A stretch of DNA of 64,000 nucleotides from Sphingobacterium chungjuense (GTDB lineage Bacteria; Bacteroidota; Bacteroidia; Sphingobacteriales; Sphingobacteriaceae), in the NCBI RefSeq assembly GCF_011316935.1, contig NZ_WLYS01000008.1:1-64000 (forward strand), read 5' to 3'. Position numbers and translations under genes: made by a program. Shown here piece after piece: positions 8,302 to 18,605 of this stretch. The notes under the pieces were generated by a model. It saw only the letters and a program-made list of their open reading frames with translations. It did not search any database and was not told the DNA's origin. Positions within the stretch are counted from its first letter, which is position 1. Each line of letters begins with the position of its first letter.

Positions 8302-8410
8302 AAAATGCCGATTTGGTTGCAAACAGGTCGGAAGCTGGCTAAGTCGATACAGTTGGCGTCCTTTATTTACCCGGGAAAAAGGGTAAAATTAACTATTAAA
8401 AATTATTATT

Positions 8411-8623
8411 ATGAAAACAATGAATCTTAATTCGTTTAGTCACCAAGAAATGTTGAGCGATGATGACATGAGAATGATTACTGGGGGTAAAGTCGATATG
8501 ACATGCTCTTGTAACGACGGCAGTGGAACATGGCAAGATGATGAATCAGAAACAGTTGGTGAGCTAGTAGACAATATCGACTATTACTGCGGAAGTGCCG
8601 GTGGCTCTTGCTGGGCAAACTAA
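8411..8623 (+). CDS. Double-glycine leader precursor peptide 1 (four-Cys core)
   Basis: The 70-residue product has a leader ending in MITGG (Gly25-Gly26), the cut site for C39 peptidases, preceded by the usual acidic and hydrophobic pattern (MLSDDDMRMI). The predicted core is 44 residues, acidic, with Cys at 32, 34, 60 and 67, that is CxC-x25-C-x6-C. It sits between the VKOR-thioredoxin gene and a GLPGLI gene, and the C39 exporter follows at 9809. A perfect stem-loop after the stop is expected to make this the most abundant message of the operon. Whether the mature peptide is a bacteriocin, a signal or something else cannot be read from the sequence. Confidence 0.85.
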   Translation: MKTMNLNSFSHQEMLSDDDMRMITGGKVDMTCSCNDGSGTWQDDESETVGELVDNIDYYCGSAGGSCWAN

Positions 8624-8633
8624 ATTTTAAGCG

Positions 8634-8658
8634 TGGTCGCAGAAAATTTCTGCGACCA
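8634..8658 (+). terminator. Stem-loop after precursor peptide 1
   Basis: The arms TGGTCGCAGAAA and TTTCTGCGACCA are perfectly complementary with one base between them. It lies ten bases after the precursor stop and 11 bases before the next start, which suggests a partial terminator or an RNA-end stabiliser that raises precursor levels over downstream enzymes. Confidence 0.7.
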
Positions 8659-8669
8659 TATTAAAGACA

Positions 8670-9506
8670 ATGTTCTATATGACAAAGATTGGATTATTTT
8701 TTTTACTACTATTACAGTTATCCTTTATAAAGGCTCAAGATACGTACACTTTTGACACAAGATTTTTATACAAGCTTAACTACAATCCCGACAGTTCAGA
8801 CCGGAGCATATTTAGGGAAGAATACTTTATGCTGTTAGCTAATGAATCTTTATCACTATTCCAATCTAGTAACAAATTTTACCTCGATTCTATACTTCAA
8901 AGTGATTATTCCAAAGGGAATACTTTAGGGGATATGGCAAGTGCTTCAAAGTATTCTACCAAATTCAAGTATACTATTTTGAAAGAAAATAGAAACATTA
9001 CATATTATGAATTTGATCGGGATTTTAGTCCAGATTTAGTTTACTATAAAGAGTACGATAATATGGATTGGCAGCTTGTGGATACGACATTGATAATTAA
9101 TGATTTAACCTGTCAATTAGCAACAGTAAACTATGGCGGTAGAGTTTGGAACGCTTGGTTCTGTAATGAAATTCCTATTCAAGACGGCCCGTACAAATTT
9201 GGCAATTTACCTGGTCTGATTGTTAAGTTATATGATTCCGAAAAATCTTGGAATTTTGATCTAGTCGAAATTGATCCCAATTTAGCTGTCACTGTAAACG
9301 TTAATAAATATCCGGCAAAGAAGCTGACGATGATGGAAAAGAATGATTTTATACAGCAAAAGGAAAGCTTGTCCAAAAATCGACTACTTATAAACGAGAG
9401 CAAAGGCCGGATCAAAATAAACGACGCAGAGTCGCGTAAAAATATGGCTAGAAATTACAGTAAGTTTCTACAAGCAAATAGCAATAAAATTGAAATATTG
9501 CCATAA
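8670..9506 (+). CDS. GLPGLI family secreted protein
   Basis: A 278-residue protein with a signal peptide (MTKIGLFFLLLLQLSFIKAQ). The defining motif lies near residue 180: YKFGNLPGLIVKLYD, preceded by the conserved W-AWFCNEIPIQDGPYKF region. An alternative ATG at 8679 would shorten the N-terminus by three residues and fits the signal peptide equally well. GLPGLI proteins are Bacteroidota-specific, predicted periplasmic or secreted proteins of unknown biochemistry that often lie near peptide-export genes and barrel proteins with carboxypeptidase-like regulatory domains. Both neighbours are present here. A role in handling or sensing the exported peptide is inference. Confidence 0.85.
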   Translation: MFYMTKIGLFFLLLLQLSFIKAQDTYTFDTRFLYKLNYNPDSSDRSIFREEYFMLLANESLSLFQSSNKFYLDSILQSDYSKGNTLGDMASASKYSTKFKYTILKENRNITYYEFDRDFSPDLVYYKEYDNMDWQLVDTTLIINDLTCQLATVNYGGRVWNAWFCNEIPIQDGPYKFGNLPGLIVKLYDSEKSWNFDLVEIDPNLAVTVNVNKYPAKKLTMMEKNDFIQQKESLSKNRLLINESKGRIKINDAESRKNMARNYSKFLQANSNKIEILP

Positions 9507-9808
9507 TGACGATACACTTAACATATTCAATACCAGTATTTGGATAAATTTCATGTGGTTCTCCGTCATCAGAAAAGTTTCGTGAAAATACGAATTAAAA
9601 GCAAGGATTGATTTGTGCTACGGTTTGTTCCATAGAATGACTCCAATTCTATTTGAACATATGTGGTAGAGCAATCCACCACGCCGAGATCCTGCATAAT
9701 TTAGACTACATCAGGCCGATGCTATACTATGAAGACACAAAATCTAATGTAATACAGTTTGAACTATATGTTGCGAGCTGCACGCTACTATAATCTTGAT
9801 ATAAACGA
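9507..9808. other. Gene-free stretch before the exporter gene
   Basis: About 300 bases with no open frame I can support. It may contain a promoter for the exporter operon; I see no clear motif. Confidence 0.35.
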
Positions 9809-11998
9809 ATGATATCTACATTTCCACACTACAAGCAAATGGATCAAATGGATTGTGGTGCAACCTGTTTACGCATAATAGCTAAATTTTATGGCAAAAG
9901 GATATCGGTTCGGATTGCCCGTTCCGTATGTCAAACAAATAAAAAGGGAGTCAATTTGCTTGGGTTATCTGAAGGCGCTGAAGCTTTGGGTTTGAAGACA
10001 AGAGGTCTTAGATTAAGCATTTTACAACTGAGTGAAATACAATTGCCATGCATCGTCCATTTCAATCAAAACCATTTTGTTGTTCTTTACAAGATAACCT
10101 CAAACTTTTACCATATCTCTGACCCGGCATCATCCATAAGCAAATATACTAAAGCCGAATTTGAGTCAAAGTGGTTGCCTTCACGTACCAAAAATGTCGG
10201 TACGGTGCTATTAACTGAGCCTACATCCAATTTCTTTAGTGCAGAATATAATGATGAAAAATTAGCATTTAACTGGGGGACTATCATATCTTATTTTCGA
10301 AATTATCAAAACTTAATCGTAAAGCTATTTTTCGGCATACTGCTAGGAAGTGTGTTTTCTTTAATTACCCCTTTTTTAACACAGTCTATTGTTGATGTAG
10401 GAATACAGAACTCAGACATATCGTTTATTAACCTTATTCTATTAGCGCAGTTAATGCTGTTTGCAGGAGGTATTGCTATGTCGTTCATGCAGTCTTGGAT
10501 AACGTTACATATAAATTCAAGGGTTAACATCTCTATCGTGAGCGATCTACTCATGAAGATTATGAAACTCCCGATAAATTTCTTCGATCTCAAAACTCAT
10601 GGTGACATAATGCAAAGAATCGGAGATCAGAACAGACTAGAGAGTTTCCTGACAGAAACCGCAACTAGCACTGTTTTTTCTATGTTCAATGCATTTATTT
10701 TCGGGTTTATATTGTTACAGTATAATCGAACCATATTTTTAATTTTTTCCATCGCTACTGTCATTTATACGATTTGGATTGTGTTTTTTTTGAAATTTAG
10801 AAGGCAATTGGATGAGAGGAGGTTCAAGGTTGCCGCAGATAACCAGACTTACATGGTTGAAATAATTCAGAGTATACGCGATATTAAGCTAAACAATGCA
10901 GAGATAAAAAAGCGGTGGCACTGGGAGAAACTACAAGCTAAACTATTCAAATTGAAAGTGGACACCTTAAAAATTAGTCAATATCAATCTATTGGTTCTC
11001 TGGCGATCAATCAAGTTAAAAATATTCTGATCACTTATATAGCGGCTAAGTCTGTTATAGACGGAAGTCTAACACTGGGAGGAATGATCGCTGTGCAGTA
11101 CATCGTTGGAATGGTATCAAACCCCGTCGAACTGCTAATCAAATTTATACAATCTTATCAAGATGCAAAAATAAGTATGGAGAGACTTAGCGACATATTT
11201 GTTGCTGATGAAGAAGAAAATCGGGAAGTCCAAAGGATAGATACTTTACCTGAGGACAAAACAATCAGAATCGAAGATCTAACGTTTACCTATCATGGTG
11301 CTGGTAATCGTCCAATTTTCAAAAATTTGAATATTACTTTTCAAGCTGGAAAGACCACGGCTATTGTAGGGGCAAGTGGGAGTGGAAAAACCACCCTCTT
11401 AAAACTATTGCTTAGGCATTATAATCCAGACAGTGGAGGGATTTACATTGGGGATACTAATCTCCAACACATTACTCATAAAGTGTGGCGGAATGACTGT
11501 GGTTATGTCCTACAGGATAGTCATGTATTCGCAGATACGATAGAGCAGAACATTACATTAAGTGATGAAGATTTCCCCGATAAAAGCAGATTAGATCATG
11601 CGCTGGCAATATCCAATTTGCAAGAGTTTGTGCAGGCTCAATTATTTGGAGTGTTCACTAAAATAGGTGTTAATGGAAAAGAAATAAGCCAAGGTCAAAA
11701 GCAGCGGTTGATGATAGCTAGAGCAATTTATAAACAGCCGGCATATATTTTCCTAGATGAAGCGACGAACTCGCTGGATGCTAATAATGAAAGTGAGATT
11801 ATAGATAAGCTAGATAAATTTTTTAGAAATAGAACGGTCGTTATTGTCGCCCATCGCTTAAGCACGGTAAGAAACGCAGATAATATAATCGTTTTAGATA
11901 AGGGTGAAGTTGTAGAATCCGGAACTCATCATGAATTAACTGGACTGCGAGGTAAATATTATAATCTAGTTAAAAATCAGTTAGAGTTAGGAACATGA
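9809..11998 (+). CDS. Peptidase C39-containing ABC exporter for double-glycine peptides
   Basis: The 729-residue protein has the full order of a peptide-processing exporter. Residues 1 to about 140 are a C39 protease with the catalytic Cys16 in QMDCGATC and the His in NHFVVLY followed by DPAS. Residues about 160-440 form the ABC transmembrane domain. Residues about 485-729 are the ATPase, with Walker A GASGSGKTT, the signature ISQGQKQR (a Q form of the usual SGGQ), Walker B IFLDEAT and the switch His in VAHRLST. It should cut leaders after Gly-Gly and export the cores across the inner membrane. The next gene overlaps by ATGA, giving an exporter-adaptor pair. The two precursors at 8411 and 21181 are the evident substrates. 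Confidence 0.93.
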   Translation: MISTFPHYKQMDQMDCGATCLRIIAKFYGKRISVRIARSVCQTNKKGVNLLGLSEGAEALGLKTRGLRLSILQLSEIQLPCIVHFNQNHFVVLYKITSNFYHISDPASSISKYTKAEFESKWLPSRTKNVGTVLLTEPTSNFFSAEYNDEKLAFNWGTIISYFRNYQNLIVKLFFGILLGSVFSLITPFLTQSIVDVGIQNSDISFINLILLAQLMLFAGGIAMSFMQSWITLHINSRVNISIVSDLLMKIMKLPINFFDLKTHGDIMQRIGDQNRLESFLTETATSTVFSMFNAFIFGFILLQYNRTIFLIFSIATVIYTIWIVFFLKFRRQLDERRFKVAADNQTYMVEIIQSIRDIKLNNAEIKKRWHWEKLQAKLFKLKVDTLKISQYQSIGSLAINQVKNILITYIAAKSVIDGSLTLGGMIAVQYIVGMVSNPVELLIKFIQSYQDAKISMERLSDIFVADEEENREVQRIDTLPEDKTIRIEDLTFTYHGAGNRPIFKNLNITFQAGKTTAIVGASGSGKTTLLKLLLRHYNPDSGGIYIGDTNLQHITHKVWRNDCGYVLQDSHVFADTIEQNITLSDEDFPDKSRLDHALAISNLQEFVQAQLFGVFTKIGVNGKEISQGQKQRLMIARAIYKQPAYIFLDEATNSLDANNESEIIDKLDKFFRNRTVVIVAHRLSTVRNADNIIVLDKGEVVESGTHHELTGLRGKYYNLVKNQLELGT

Positions 11999-13077
11999 AT
12001 AATGAGCTCAATAAAAAACGTCCGGCAATTCGCACGCCCCTTTCGGAAGACTATATACCAAATCTCCCCAGCTGGATGTCGCGGAGATGCAGTTACATTA
12101 TTTATATTAATTTGGTGATAGTAATAAGCATACTACTGTTTTTTAAATATCCTGAATACTCTACTGGAAGAATGGAAATAGTAGGGATTCACTCGGCAAA
12201 ACCAGTTTTTTCTCAGGTTGAAGGTTATATTGACAGTCTTCTGGTTAATGATAGCTCACATGTTGTCAAAAATCAATTGTTAGCAACGATCAAAACCCAA
12301 GCCAACTTTGACCATATTATCGTTTTATTAGAATCATTAGAAGGTGTGCATGATAACCATGGCTTGCATCGCATTTTTAACAACTTACTTACCATAAGAC
12401 TGAATCTGGGCGAGCTCAATATCGACTATGTTAATTTATTGAGATCGTATCGTCGTTCACAAGATAAGTTATCTAAGATCGATAGTTACTTAACTAATTC
12501 TTTTTATTCAAGTACAATTGATAGCACGCATACCAAATTAAAGCAAAGAATAAATGCTAGCCACGAAAGCCAGACAGAGTCCGTGATATCTCATGACTGT
12601 AGCGATTTCATTTACGAGTTAAATTCGTTCATTGCTAAGCTGCAGGAGTGGAGGGAACAATACTTGATTTTCGCTCCGTCTGATGGTATGTTAATAGTTA
12701 ATAAAAATATTGAAGCAAATAAGGTGGTAGGAAAATATGATCTACTGTTCAGAATAGCAACAAGCAAAAACACGGAAGACCGTTGGGTTTTATGGCCGGA
12801 TAACGGAAAAGAATCTTTTGTCGTAGGCGAAAAGTTAACCATATTACTTTTAGATAGACCAGATGCCGAAAAAAATAGATTTCCTGTTCATGTTACGGAT
12901 ATTCTTGCTCATGATGACCACACTAATAGCATCCGGATTCACTCAAACTTACCCTACCCTAATGATTATGTATTGAATGATGATCATAAGCACGAACCTA
13001 TTCGTGTAAAGATCCAGCGAAGAAGCTCTTCTTTATTGGAAAAAATAATAGCTCGTTTGAGAAAACGTATAATATAG
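11995..13077 (+). CDS. HlyD-family membrane fusion (periplasmic adaptor) protein
   Basis: A 360-residue protein coupled to the exporter by a four-base overlap. After a cytoplasmic N-terminus of about 30 residues comes one transmembrane segment (YIIYINLVIVISILLFF), then the first half of a lipoyl-like hairpin (SAKPVFSQVEGYIDSLLVND), a helical region, the second lipoyl half (LIFAPSDGMLIVNKNIEANK) and a beta-barrel end. This is the layout of adaptors that join a C39 ABC exporter to an outer-membrane channel. No TolC-like channel gene is present in the window, so the exit pore must be encoded elsewhere, or the divergent barrel at 13763 plays a part. Confidence 0.85.
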   Translation: MNNELNKKRPAIRTPLSEDYIPNLPSWMSRRCSYIIYINLVIVISILLFFKYPEYSTGRMEIVGIHSAKPVFSQVEGYIDSLLVNDSSHVVKNQLLATIKTQANFDHIIVLLESLEGVHDNHGLHRIFNNLLTIRLNLGELNIDYVNLLRSYRRSQDKLSKIDSYLTNSFYSSTIDSTHTKLKQRINASHESQTESVISHDCSDFIYELNSFIAKLQEWREQYLIFAPSDGMLIVNKNIEANKVVGKYDLLFRIATSKNTEDRWVLWPDNGKESFVVGEKLTILLLDRPDAEKNRFPVHVTDILAHDDHTNSIRIHSNLPYPNDYVLNDDHKHEPIRVKIQRRSSSLLEKIIARLRKRII

Positions 13078-13762
13078 TTTTAGTCAAATCAAGTTATGGT
13101 CATGCGCAGGATTATAAGCCCACTCATTTTTATGTAAATGATTCGTTTTGTAGGTAAAAGTTAATGGCAATATGAATGATTTTTTGGAGATTAAAAAATT
13201 ATGTTCACCATAAATTCCATGTGCTATGGGGAGTTTTTTATTTTTAAAATACATGATTTTTCTCAAAAATTGACAAGTAGGGGAAGGTTATCATACCACC
13301 AATTACTCGCGATCTTATTACCTTTAATAACCTAGCTACTAAATTAAATGCAACAATGCAATCTAATAAAACGTTGATTTAGATTTATTTCCTGATCATT
13401 TTGGGGTTGCGTTTCAAAGAATTTTTATAAACGTATGCAGCAATAAGTCACGTAAGCTTAGCCCAGTTTTTTCCATATCTCGGGGCTACTTTGCTACTTT
13501 TTCATCTTCAGGTGTACGGCCTTTCGTCTTGATAATAGCAATTCGCTTGTTATGTAATCTATTATCCTAAAGCAAAATATTTTCTAGTGGCGAGCATTTT
13601 TTGGATGTCTAATTAATTGAAAAAAAACTGTTTCTAAACTTGTTTTAGTGTCACCAATTCATAGCGGTACGATGAAATGATGATACTATTTCTAACATTA
13701 GACCAGAAAGACCAGAAAACTAATTTTAGATTTATTTAATTGGATATATAGTGCGTTAGTTT
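13078..13762. other. Gene-poor stretch between HlyD and the barrel gene
   Basis: The only coding-like trace is on the minus strand at about 13486-13562, which reads NKRIAIIKTKGRTPEDEKVA and a stop at 13486, possibly the tail of a lost gene. The frame at 13084-13266 (-) has no protein-like features. The two flanking genes converge here, but I see no strong terminator. Confidence 0.4.
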
Positions 13763-16474
13763 TTAAAATCTAAATTTGGTAGATACAATAAATTGTCGCG
13801 GTCTGAGTTCAAAACGAGACTGAATTAATTGGTAATCTGTTATGATCTGTTGCACATACTCGTTGTTATTGAGCAAGTTTTGCGCGATCAGTTCCACATC
13901 AATCTTGCGTTTACCCATCGTAACTCGGTAAGTTGCATCGATAAAATATTGATCTGGTTGGCCGCTAATATTATTATGATAGTAAGAATTGCTTAAGATG
14001 ATAGTCTGCAATTCCGTTGGGTATATCAGAACCGTGAGATAATGATTATTATAGAAAATAGTGTTGCTTCTGCCTGCGGCAAATGTATTAACCGTCTGGC
14101 CAATAGAAGTTTTGTATTCGCCAGCAATCAAAGAAGAAGCGTTATTCATGATCTCCAGATCAGCAGCGTAATGAAACGTTTTTTGCCTCGCCATCACATT
14201 GTTCAGGAAATAGTCTGAACTAGACCAATTAGTTCGTCCATTGATTTTTACAACCGTTTTGGCCGAGGCAAAAAAATGCGATAATCCGCCTGATAAGCGA
14301 TGTTGTTGATTTTGACTTTCACGGTTTGCGATACTTGTGCGTAATCGCCCCAGCGAATCTACTTGCGTTTCGTATATATAATCGCGTACCGCAGCATCAA
14401 ATCCGTATTGTACATGAGCAAAATTGGCCTTTAATGTATTCTTATAATTGTATCCTACGCTAGTACTCACTTTTTTTGTGCCTAGCAGGCGCGCATCATA
14501 ACGTTGGATATTGCGATATTCGCCTATGATAAATCCGTTGTAGAAATTATTCAATCCACCAAATTGATTACCACCAGCGGCACTCGCACTAAACTGATGG
14601 TTGGCATTGGCAATATATGTGGCCGAAGCCCGTGGATTGAAGGTATTGCGCAGCGCGTTGTCAAGCGTTCGTACACCTTGTTGGTCGACATGGAAATAAT
14701 AGGCGCTGTAGGGCGTCGCTAAATTCAACTTCCAACGTGCGGTCTCAAAGCCAAATCCCAAATCTACCCCCAATCTAATTTGCGAATTGCGCATATCATT
14801 GAAAAAATCATGTCCCAACAATCGATTTTCACCGTTTTCGTCCAACTCGATATCAGTCTGCAAATGATTGCGATTGTAGTCCAGAGAGAGGATAGGCGAA
14901 ACGCGCCACTTTTTCCATTTCCGCGTAAAACTCATGTTGTTTTTCCAATCCATAGCCTCAAATTGTGCCAATTGCTGCACCCGATCATAAGGGTTGCCAT
15001 CGTTCAACAAATCTTCAAATTGCCCAGGCATCACCTGCAAGCTTTGGGGGGTGGTGCGCCATTCTAAACTGGAATTGATATTAAACAACTGCTTCCCGAT
15101 AAAACGCCCTAGCACAAGCGAATTTTTGAAAACTTCGTCCGTAAATCTGCCTTGTTGCCGTATCGGCGTTTCCTCATTGAGTAAAACCATACCCAGATCA
15201 CTATTCCAACGTTTATGATATTTTAAAACATTACGGAAGAAAATATTCTTTTCATTTTTTTCGATGGTCGCACCAAGATCCAAATTATTGATCCGATAAC
15301 GGTTGTCTACCGCTTCGTTATTCAGAATGGTTTCGTCCGCAGTAAAAACGTGCGTTGCAGTGAAGCCGCTTCTTCTTCTGGTATCATCATAGTACGAGAT
15401 ATTACCTTTCACTTCGAGTTCATTGCGTAACTTATGTAGCACATTGGTGCTAAATAAAAAGATCTTATTATCCAGCCATTTGCGCTCTTCAAAACCTGGA
15501 CTAGGCACATCGCGTAAACGAATGTAACTTGGCCCATCCGAAATATTGACATCTTTGTTGGTGAAGTAGACTCCTGTCTCACCTGTGTAAAATGCGCGCA
15601 GATCCTTCGCCACATCTACGCCCACATTGTTGGATTGAAAGGAGTTGAGCATTTGAAAATTTTGCCCGAAGGTCATCGGCGTCACATTCAAATCCCAGAG
15701 CCCTGGGCTAGCCCCAATACCGATCTTTCCAGAACCAGTAGATGTAAATCGCTTCAATTCTAGATTGAGCGAAGCTTGATCGGAAAACATCACAGAATCC
15801 AGTAATTTGATGGGTTGATCGTTTTCCACAATCTGTACATTTCTCACTGCTTCGGCGGGCAAATTTTTATTAATCATGGCATACCTACCTTCCATCAGAT
15901 CCAGATTATTCACCATGTATTTTTGAATAGGCTTACCTTGATACAGAATTTTATCGCCCTCCATCTCTACACCGGGGAGTTTGCGGATAATATCGGCAAT
16001 CACCCTATCTTGCGAAGAAGAGAATGCATCTACATTGTAATTAATGGTATCTTTTCGTTTAAATATCGGTAGTTTGGCAGCTTTGACTTCTTGAATTTCT
16101 TTGGCTTGTAGTGAAAGTGTATAGGTGTACTGCCCCGTTTTGTTGGCCACTATTACTGAGTATCTAGCATAACTGAGGTGGTTGAACTCCAAATGAATAC
16201 TATCAGCGTCCGTGATCTTGCTTTCTAGTTGAAAAGTACCATCAGTAGCTGATCGGGTGAATCCGATTAAAGCTGTTGATCCCACCTTCTTGTAGTTGAC
16301 TGAAACATTGGGAATGGGATTTCTCTCTAAATCAAATAATTTTCCAGAGATCAAGACTTGCGAATGAGCTATGTCGATCGAAAAGAAGACAATCAAGAAC
16401 AGTAGTGTAATCTTTGTAAAGAAAATACTACCCGAACGCAATCTGATTGAATTATATAAATCATTTATTGTCAT
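13763..16474 (-). CDS. TonB-receptor-like outer membrane barrel with carboxypeptidase-like regulatory domain
   Basis: The 903-residue protein starts with a long hydrophobic signal segment (ITLLFLIVFFSIDIAHS). Next is a carboxypeptidase-D regulatory-like beta domain (VLISGKLFDLERNPIPNVSV, about residues 40-125). Then comes a plug-like stretch (VIADIIRKLPGVEMEGDKIL, about 155-235) and a long series of beta-strands ending in Phe (FIVSTKFRF), as outer-membrane barrels do. No SusC-type TonB box is obvious. Barrels of this kind often sit near GLPGLI proteins in Bacteroidota, as here. It may import or release the peptide, or act as its receptor; this is inference. The gene is opposite to the exporter operon and intact. 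Confidence 0.8.
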   Translation of the reverse strand: MTINDLYNSIRLRSGSIFFTKITLLFLIVFFSIDIAHSQVLISGKLFDLERNPIPNVSVNYKKVGSTALIGFTRSATDGTFQLESKITDADSIHLEFNHLSYARYSVIVANKTGQYTYTLSLQAKEIQEVKAAKLPIFKRKDTINYNVDAFSSSQDRVIADIIRKLPGVEMEGDKILYQGKPIQKYMVNNLDLMEGRYAMINKNLPAEAVRNVQIVENDQPIKLLDSVMFSDQASLNLELKRFTSTGSGKIGIGASPGLWDLNVTPMTFGQNFQMLNSFQSNNVGVDVAKDLRAFYTGETGVYFTNKDVNISDGPSYIRLRDVPSPGFEERKWLDNKIFLFSTNVLHKLRNELEVKGNISYYDDTRRRSGFTATHVFTADETILNNEAVDNRYRINNLDLGATIEKNEKNIFFRNVLKYHKRWNSDLGMVLLNEETPIRQQGRFTDEVFKNSLVLGRFIGKQLFNINSSLEWRTTPQSLQVMPGQFEDLLNDGNPYDRVQQLAQFEAMDWKNNMSFTRKWKKWRVSPILSLDYNRNHLQTDIELDENGENRLLGHDFFNDMRNSQIRLGVDLGFGFETARWKLNLATPYSAYYFHVDQQGVRTLDNALRNTFNPRASATYIANANHQFSASAAGGNQFGGLNNFYNGFIIGEYRNIQRYDARLLGTKKVSTSVGYNYKNTLKANFAHVQYGFDAAVRDYIYETQVDSLGRLRTSIANRESQNQQHRLSGGLSHFFASAKTVVKINGRTNWSSSDYFLNNVMARQKTFHYAADLEIMNNASSLIAGEYKTSIGQTVNTFAAGRSNTIFYNNHYLTVLIYPTELQTIILSNSYYHNNISGQPDQYFIDATYRVTMGKRKIDVELIAQNLLNNNEYVQQIITDYQLIQSRFELRPRQFIVSTKFRF

Positions 16475-17030
16475 TTATTTAAAAGGTAAATATGCTGGCA
16501 AAAGTATTGTATTCGGACATTTAGTTTTCATACATATGGATTAGTTTCTGGAGTGAAGGATGGTCTTCGTATTTTTTTGGCCTACAGAGAAACTAATATA
16601 TGTATAATAATTTACAGTGCATCGGAAAATTAAAAATTTCTACGATTTTTTCGTAATTTTATTTTATGTCATTTTTTTTAGTTAAAGTTTTGAGTTTTAT
16701 TTATGAAAACAAAGGGGGAGAACAAAATTCCAGAATGGTAGATTACCAATCTTTGCCAATGATATGACTTTGGTAAGGCCGTGAATGTTACCTCACGGAA
16801 TAGGACATATAAGTATCAACATTATTCAAATGCAAGAATAATCACAGACGCAAGCATCACAATCTCTTTCTTCACAACCTATTTGCTGACTAAGGAAGCA
16901 AGTAAGAGCTTGCAAAAGCTAATTTATATCTATCTATTGATCAATATATTAGGGTCAAATTTCAAATTTATATTGAACATATTTCTCACGGCGAGCACTT
17001 AACCCATACCGTTCAGTCATCTCAAGTTTT
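16475..17030. other. Gene-free stretch upstream of the barrel gene
   Basis: Very AT-rich DNA with no open frame that resembles a protein; the frame at 16781-17002 (+) looks like chance. It should contain the leftward promoter of the barrel gene. It borders the 3' end of a decayed cysteine desulfurase. Confidence 0.35.
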
Positions 17031-18173
17031 TTAGCGAATTAAATAATATCTTATCCTCATAACGGCTAGAATTAAGGCATTAATATTGTCTTGAATTTCT
17101 TGTCTGGTGGTATAGCGCCCTTTGTTAACACATATAGTACGGTGTGCTTATCTTTCGAAAGACCCAAAGTGGTAAAAAAATGCGATGGCTTCGTAGCAGC
17201 TGCCGAGCAAGCAGAACTATTTCACAAGGTCGTGTGGCCCAATGTACGCATTAATTGAATGGCATTTACATCTTCAAATAAAATGTTGCTTATTGTATAA
17301 TGCCGAAGAGTGCGGTCACCATTGAAGCGTTATTCCTTAAAAGCTTAGCAAACTTTCCTTCAATCTATCTCGTAAAGAACCTATTCAGCTTGTGTCTTCT
17401 ACGATCTGTTTCTGTGTAATTTGCATATCCTCCGCGAGAACTATTAACCACGGAAACTATAGATTCCTCTTCACACGGCATGTTGTTGATTGCCACTATG
17501 AATGTGAGTAATAACCTCCGCAAGTTTGGGGCGATTACAATGAGCGCTAACAGTTTTTTATCTTAGCATATATGATGAGAAAATGCCAGCAAATCTACTC
17601 CCAGTGCGCTCGCGTGAAAAGCCATTTTTCATTAGGCCTTGTTCGAACCACGGAGTAATTGAGCACGGTGAGTATGTTCGAGATCAGCGATTTTTCAAAT
17701 ATTATATGCTATACTAGTTTCATTATTGACCTGCAAGGCGCATATCAAAAACTTTCGTTAGTACATGATTGTTGGAGTATACTCAAGTCGCACGAAACAT
17801 CGACTGACTCAATACGTATTGTATGTTGTACTCTGCTATTTGTTGCCAATAGTAGCAGACTGATAGTACAGCTTCATGCTCCGAAGTCAGTACCACGTTC
17901 TTCTTCCAATTGCCTTGTGCCCAAACCTGTAGGATAAGGTGTATTGATTGAGTCGCACCAGAAATCAATATTAATTCATCGCTCCGCAGCCTACTTTCAC
18001 ACCTACGACTTCCCAAGCCTGTTTCACGTCGTGCTTTATACGGTCAATCTGGGAAGATGAACGCTGCTGACATTAACAAACTCAGCCGGGTGGTATTGTT
18101 GCATCGCTTTTATTACGTGCGAATCTTCTGATGTAGTCGCATTATAATCAAAATAGATAAATACCTCAATCAT
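17031..18173 (-). pseudogene. Full-length decayed cysteine desulfurase (class V aminotransferase)
   Basis: Read on the minus strand across several frames, this follows the intact desulfurase at 39250-40386 almost end to end. The start reads MIEVFIYFDYNATTSEDSHV (intact: KLIYLDHNATTPVDPRV). Then come LILISGATQSIHL, NVVLTSEHEAVLSVCYYW, CALQVNNETSIA, LGVDLLAFSHHIC, NILFEDVNAIQLMRTLGH, NSSACSAAATKPSHF and finally a tail with a stop at 17031-17033. In-frame stops appear after HLPRLTV and NETSIAYNI, and at least three frameshifts are needed. The PLP-binding Lys in the SAHK motif is lost (SHHIC). The length, about 1143 bases, equals that of the living gene, so decay was by point changes and small indels. 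Confidence 0.85.
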
Positions 18174-18236
18174 GACCGCAAATTGTCTTGTCCGGAATTA
18201 GGTTTACAATTTTGAGCAATTTGAACCCAATAAAAG

Positions 18237-18605
18237 ATGAAAATTGTAAAGCATTATTCGGACGATTTCAAGCGCGAGGTTGTTCAACATTATCTAAGTT
18301 CTGATGATAGCATGCAAAAAACTGCTGATAAATTTAAGTTAGCTGTTCTTGCTTCAGTTGCGCAATGGCTTCGTAAATTTGGAGGTGAATTTAGAACAGC
18401 TGTTATGAACAAATCTCCAGAAAAGCCCAAAACGGAAATGCCTGATACCTACGAGGACATGGCAAAACGTATTAAAGAACTGGAAGAAGCTCTGGAACGT
18501 GAACGCTTGATGAACCTAGCTACAAACAAGATGATAGAAATTGCAGAACGTGATTTAAAAATCTCTATCAGAAAAAAGTCTGGAGCCAAACAGACAAAGA
18601 AATAA
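18237..18605 (+). CDS. IS3-family transposase OrfA
   Basis: A 122-residue protein with the helix-turn-helix start of OrfA (YSDDFKREVVQHYLSSDDSM, QKTADKFKL) and a C-terminal leucine-zipper-like coiled coil (MAKRIKELEEALERERLMNL). It would bind the element ends and provide the N-terminal half of the OrfAB fusion. The frame is open, but since orfB is broken the element cannot move on its own. Confidence 0.8.
   Translation: MKIVKHYSDDFKREVVQHYLSSDDSMQKTADKFKLAVLASVAQWLRKFGGEFRTAVMNKSPEKPKTEMPDTYEDMAKRIKELEEALERERLMNLATNKMIEIAERDLKISIRKKSGAKQTKK

Noticed and set aside
17783..18016. A separate small gene of 77 codons
   Set aside because: It is one readable piece of the decayed cysteine desulfurase that spans 17031-18173.
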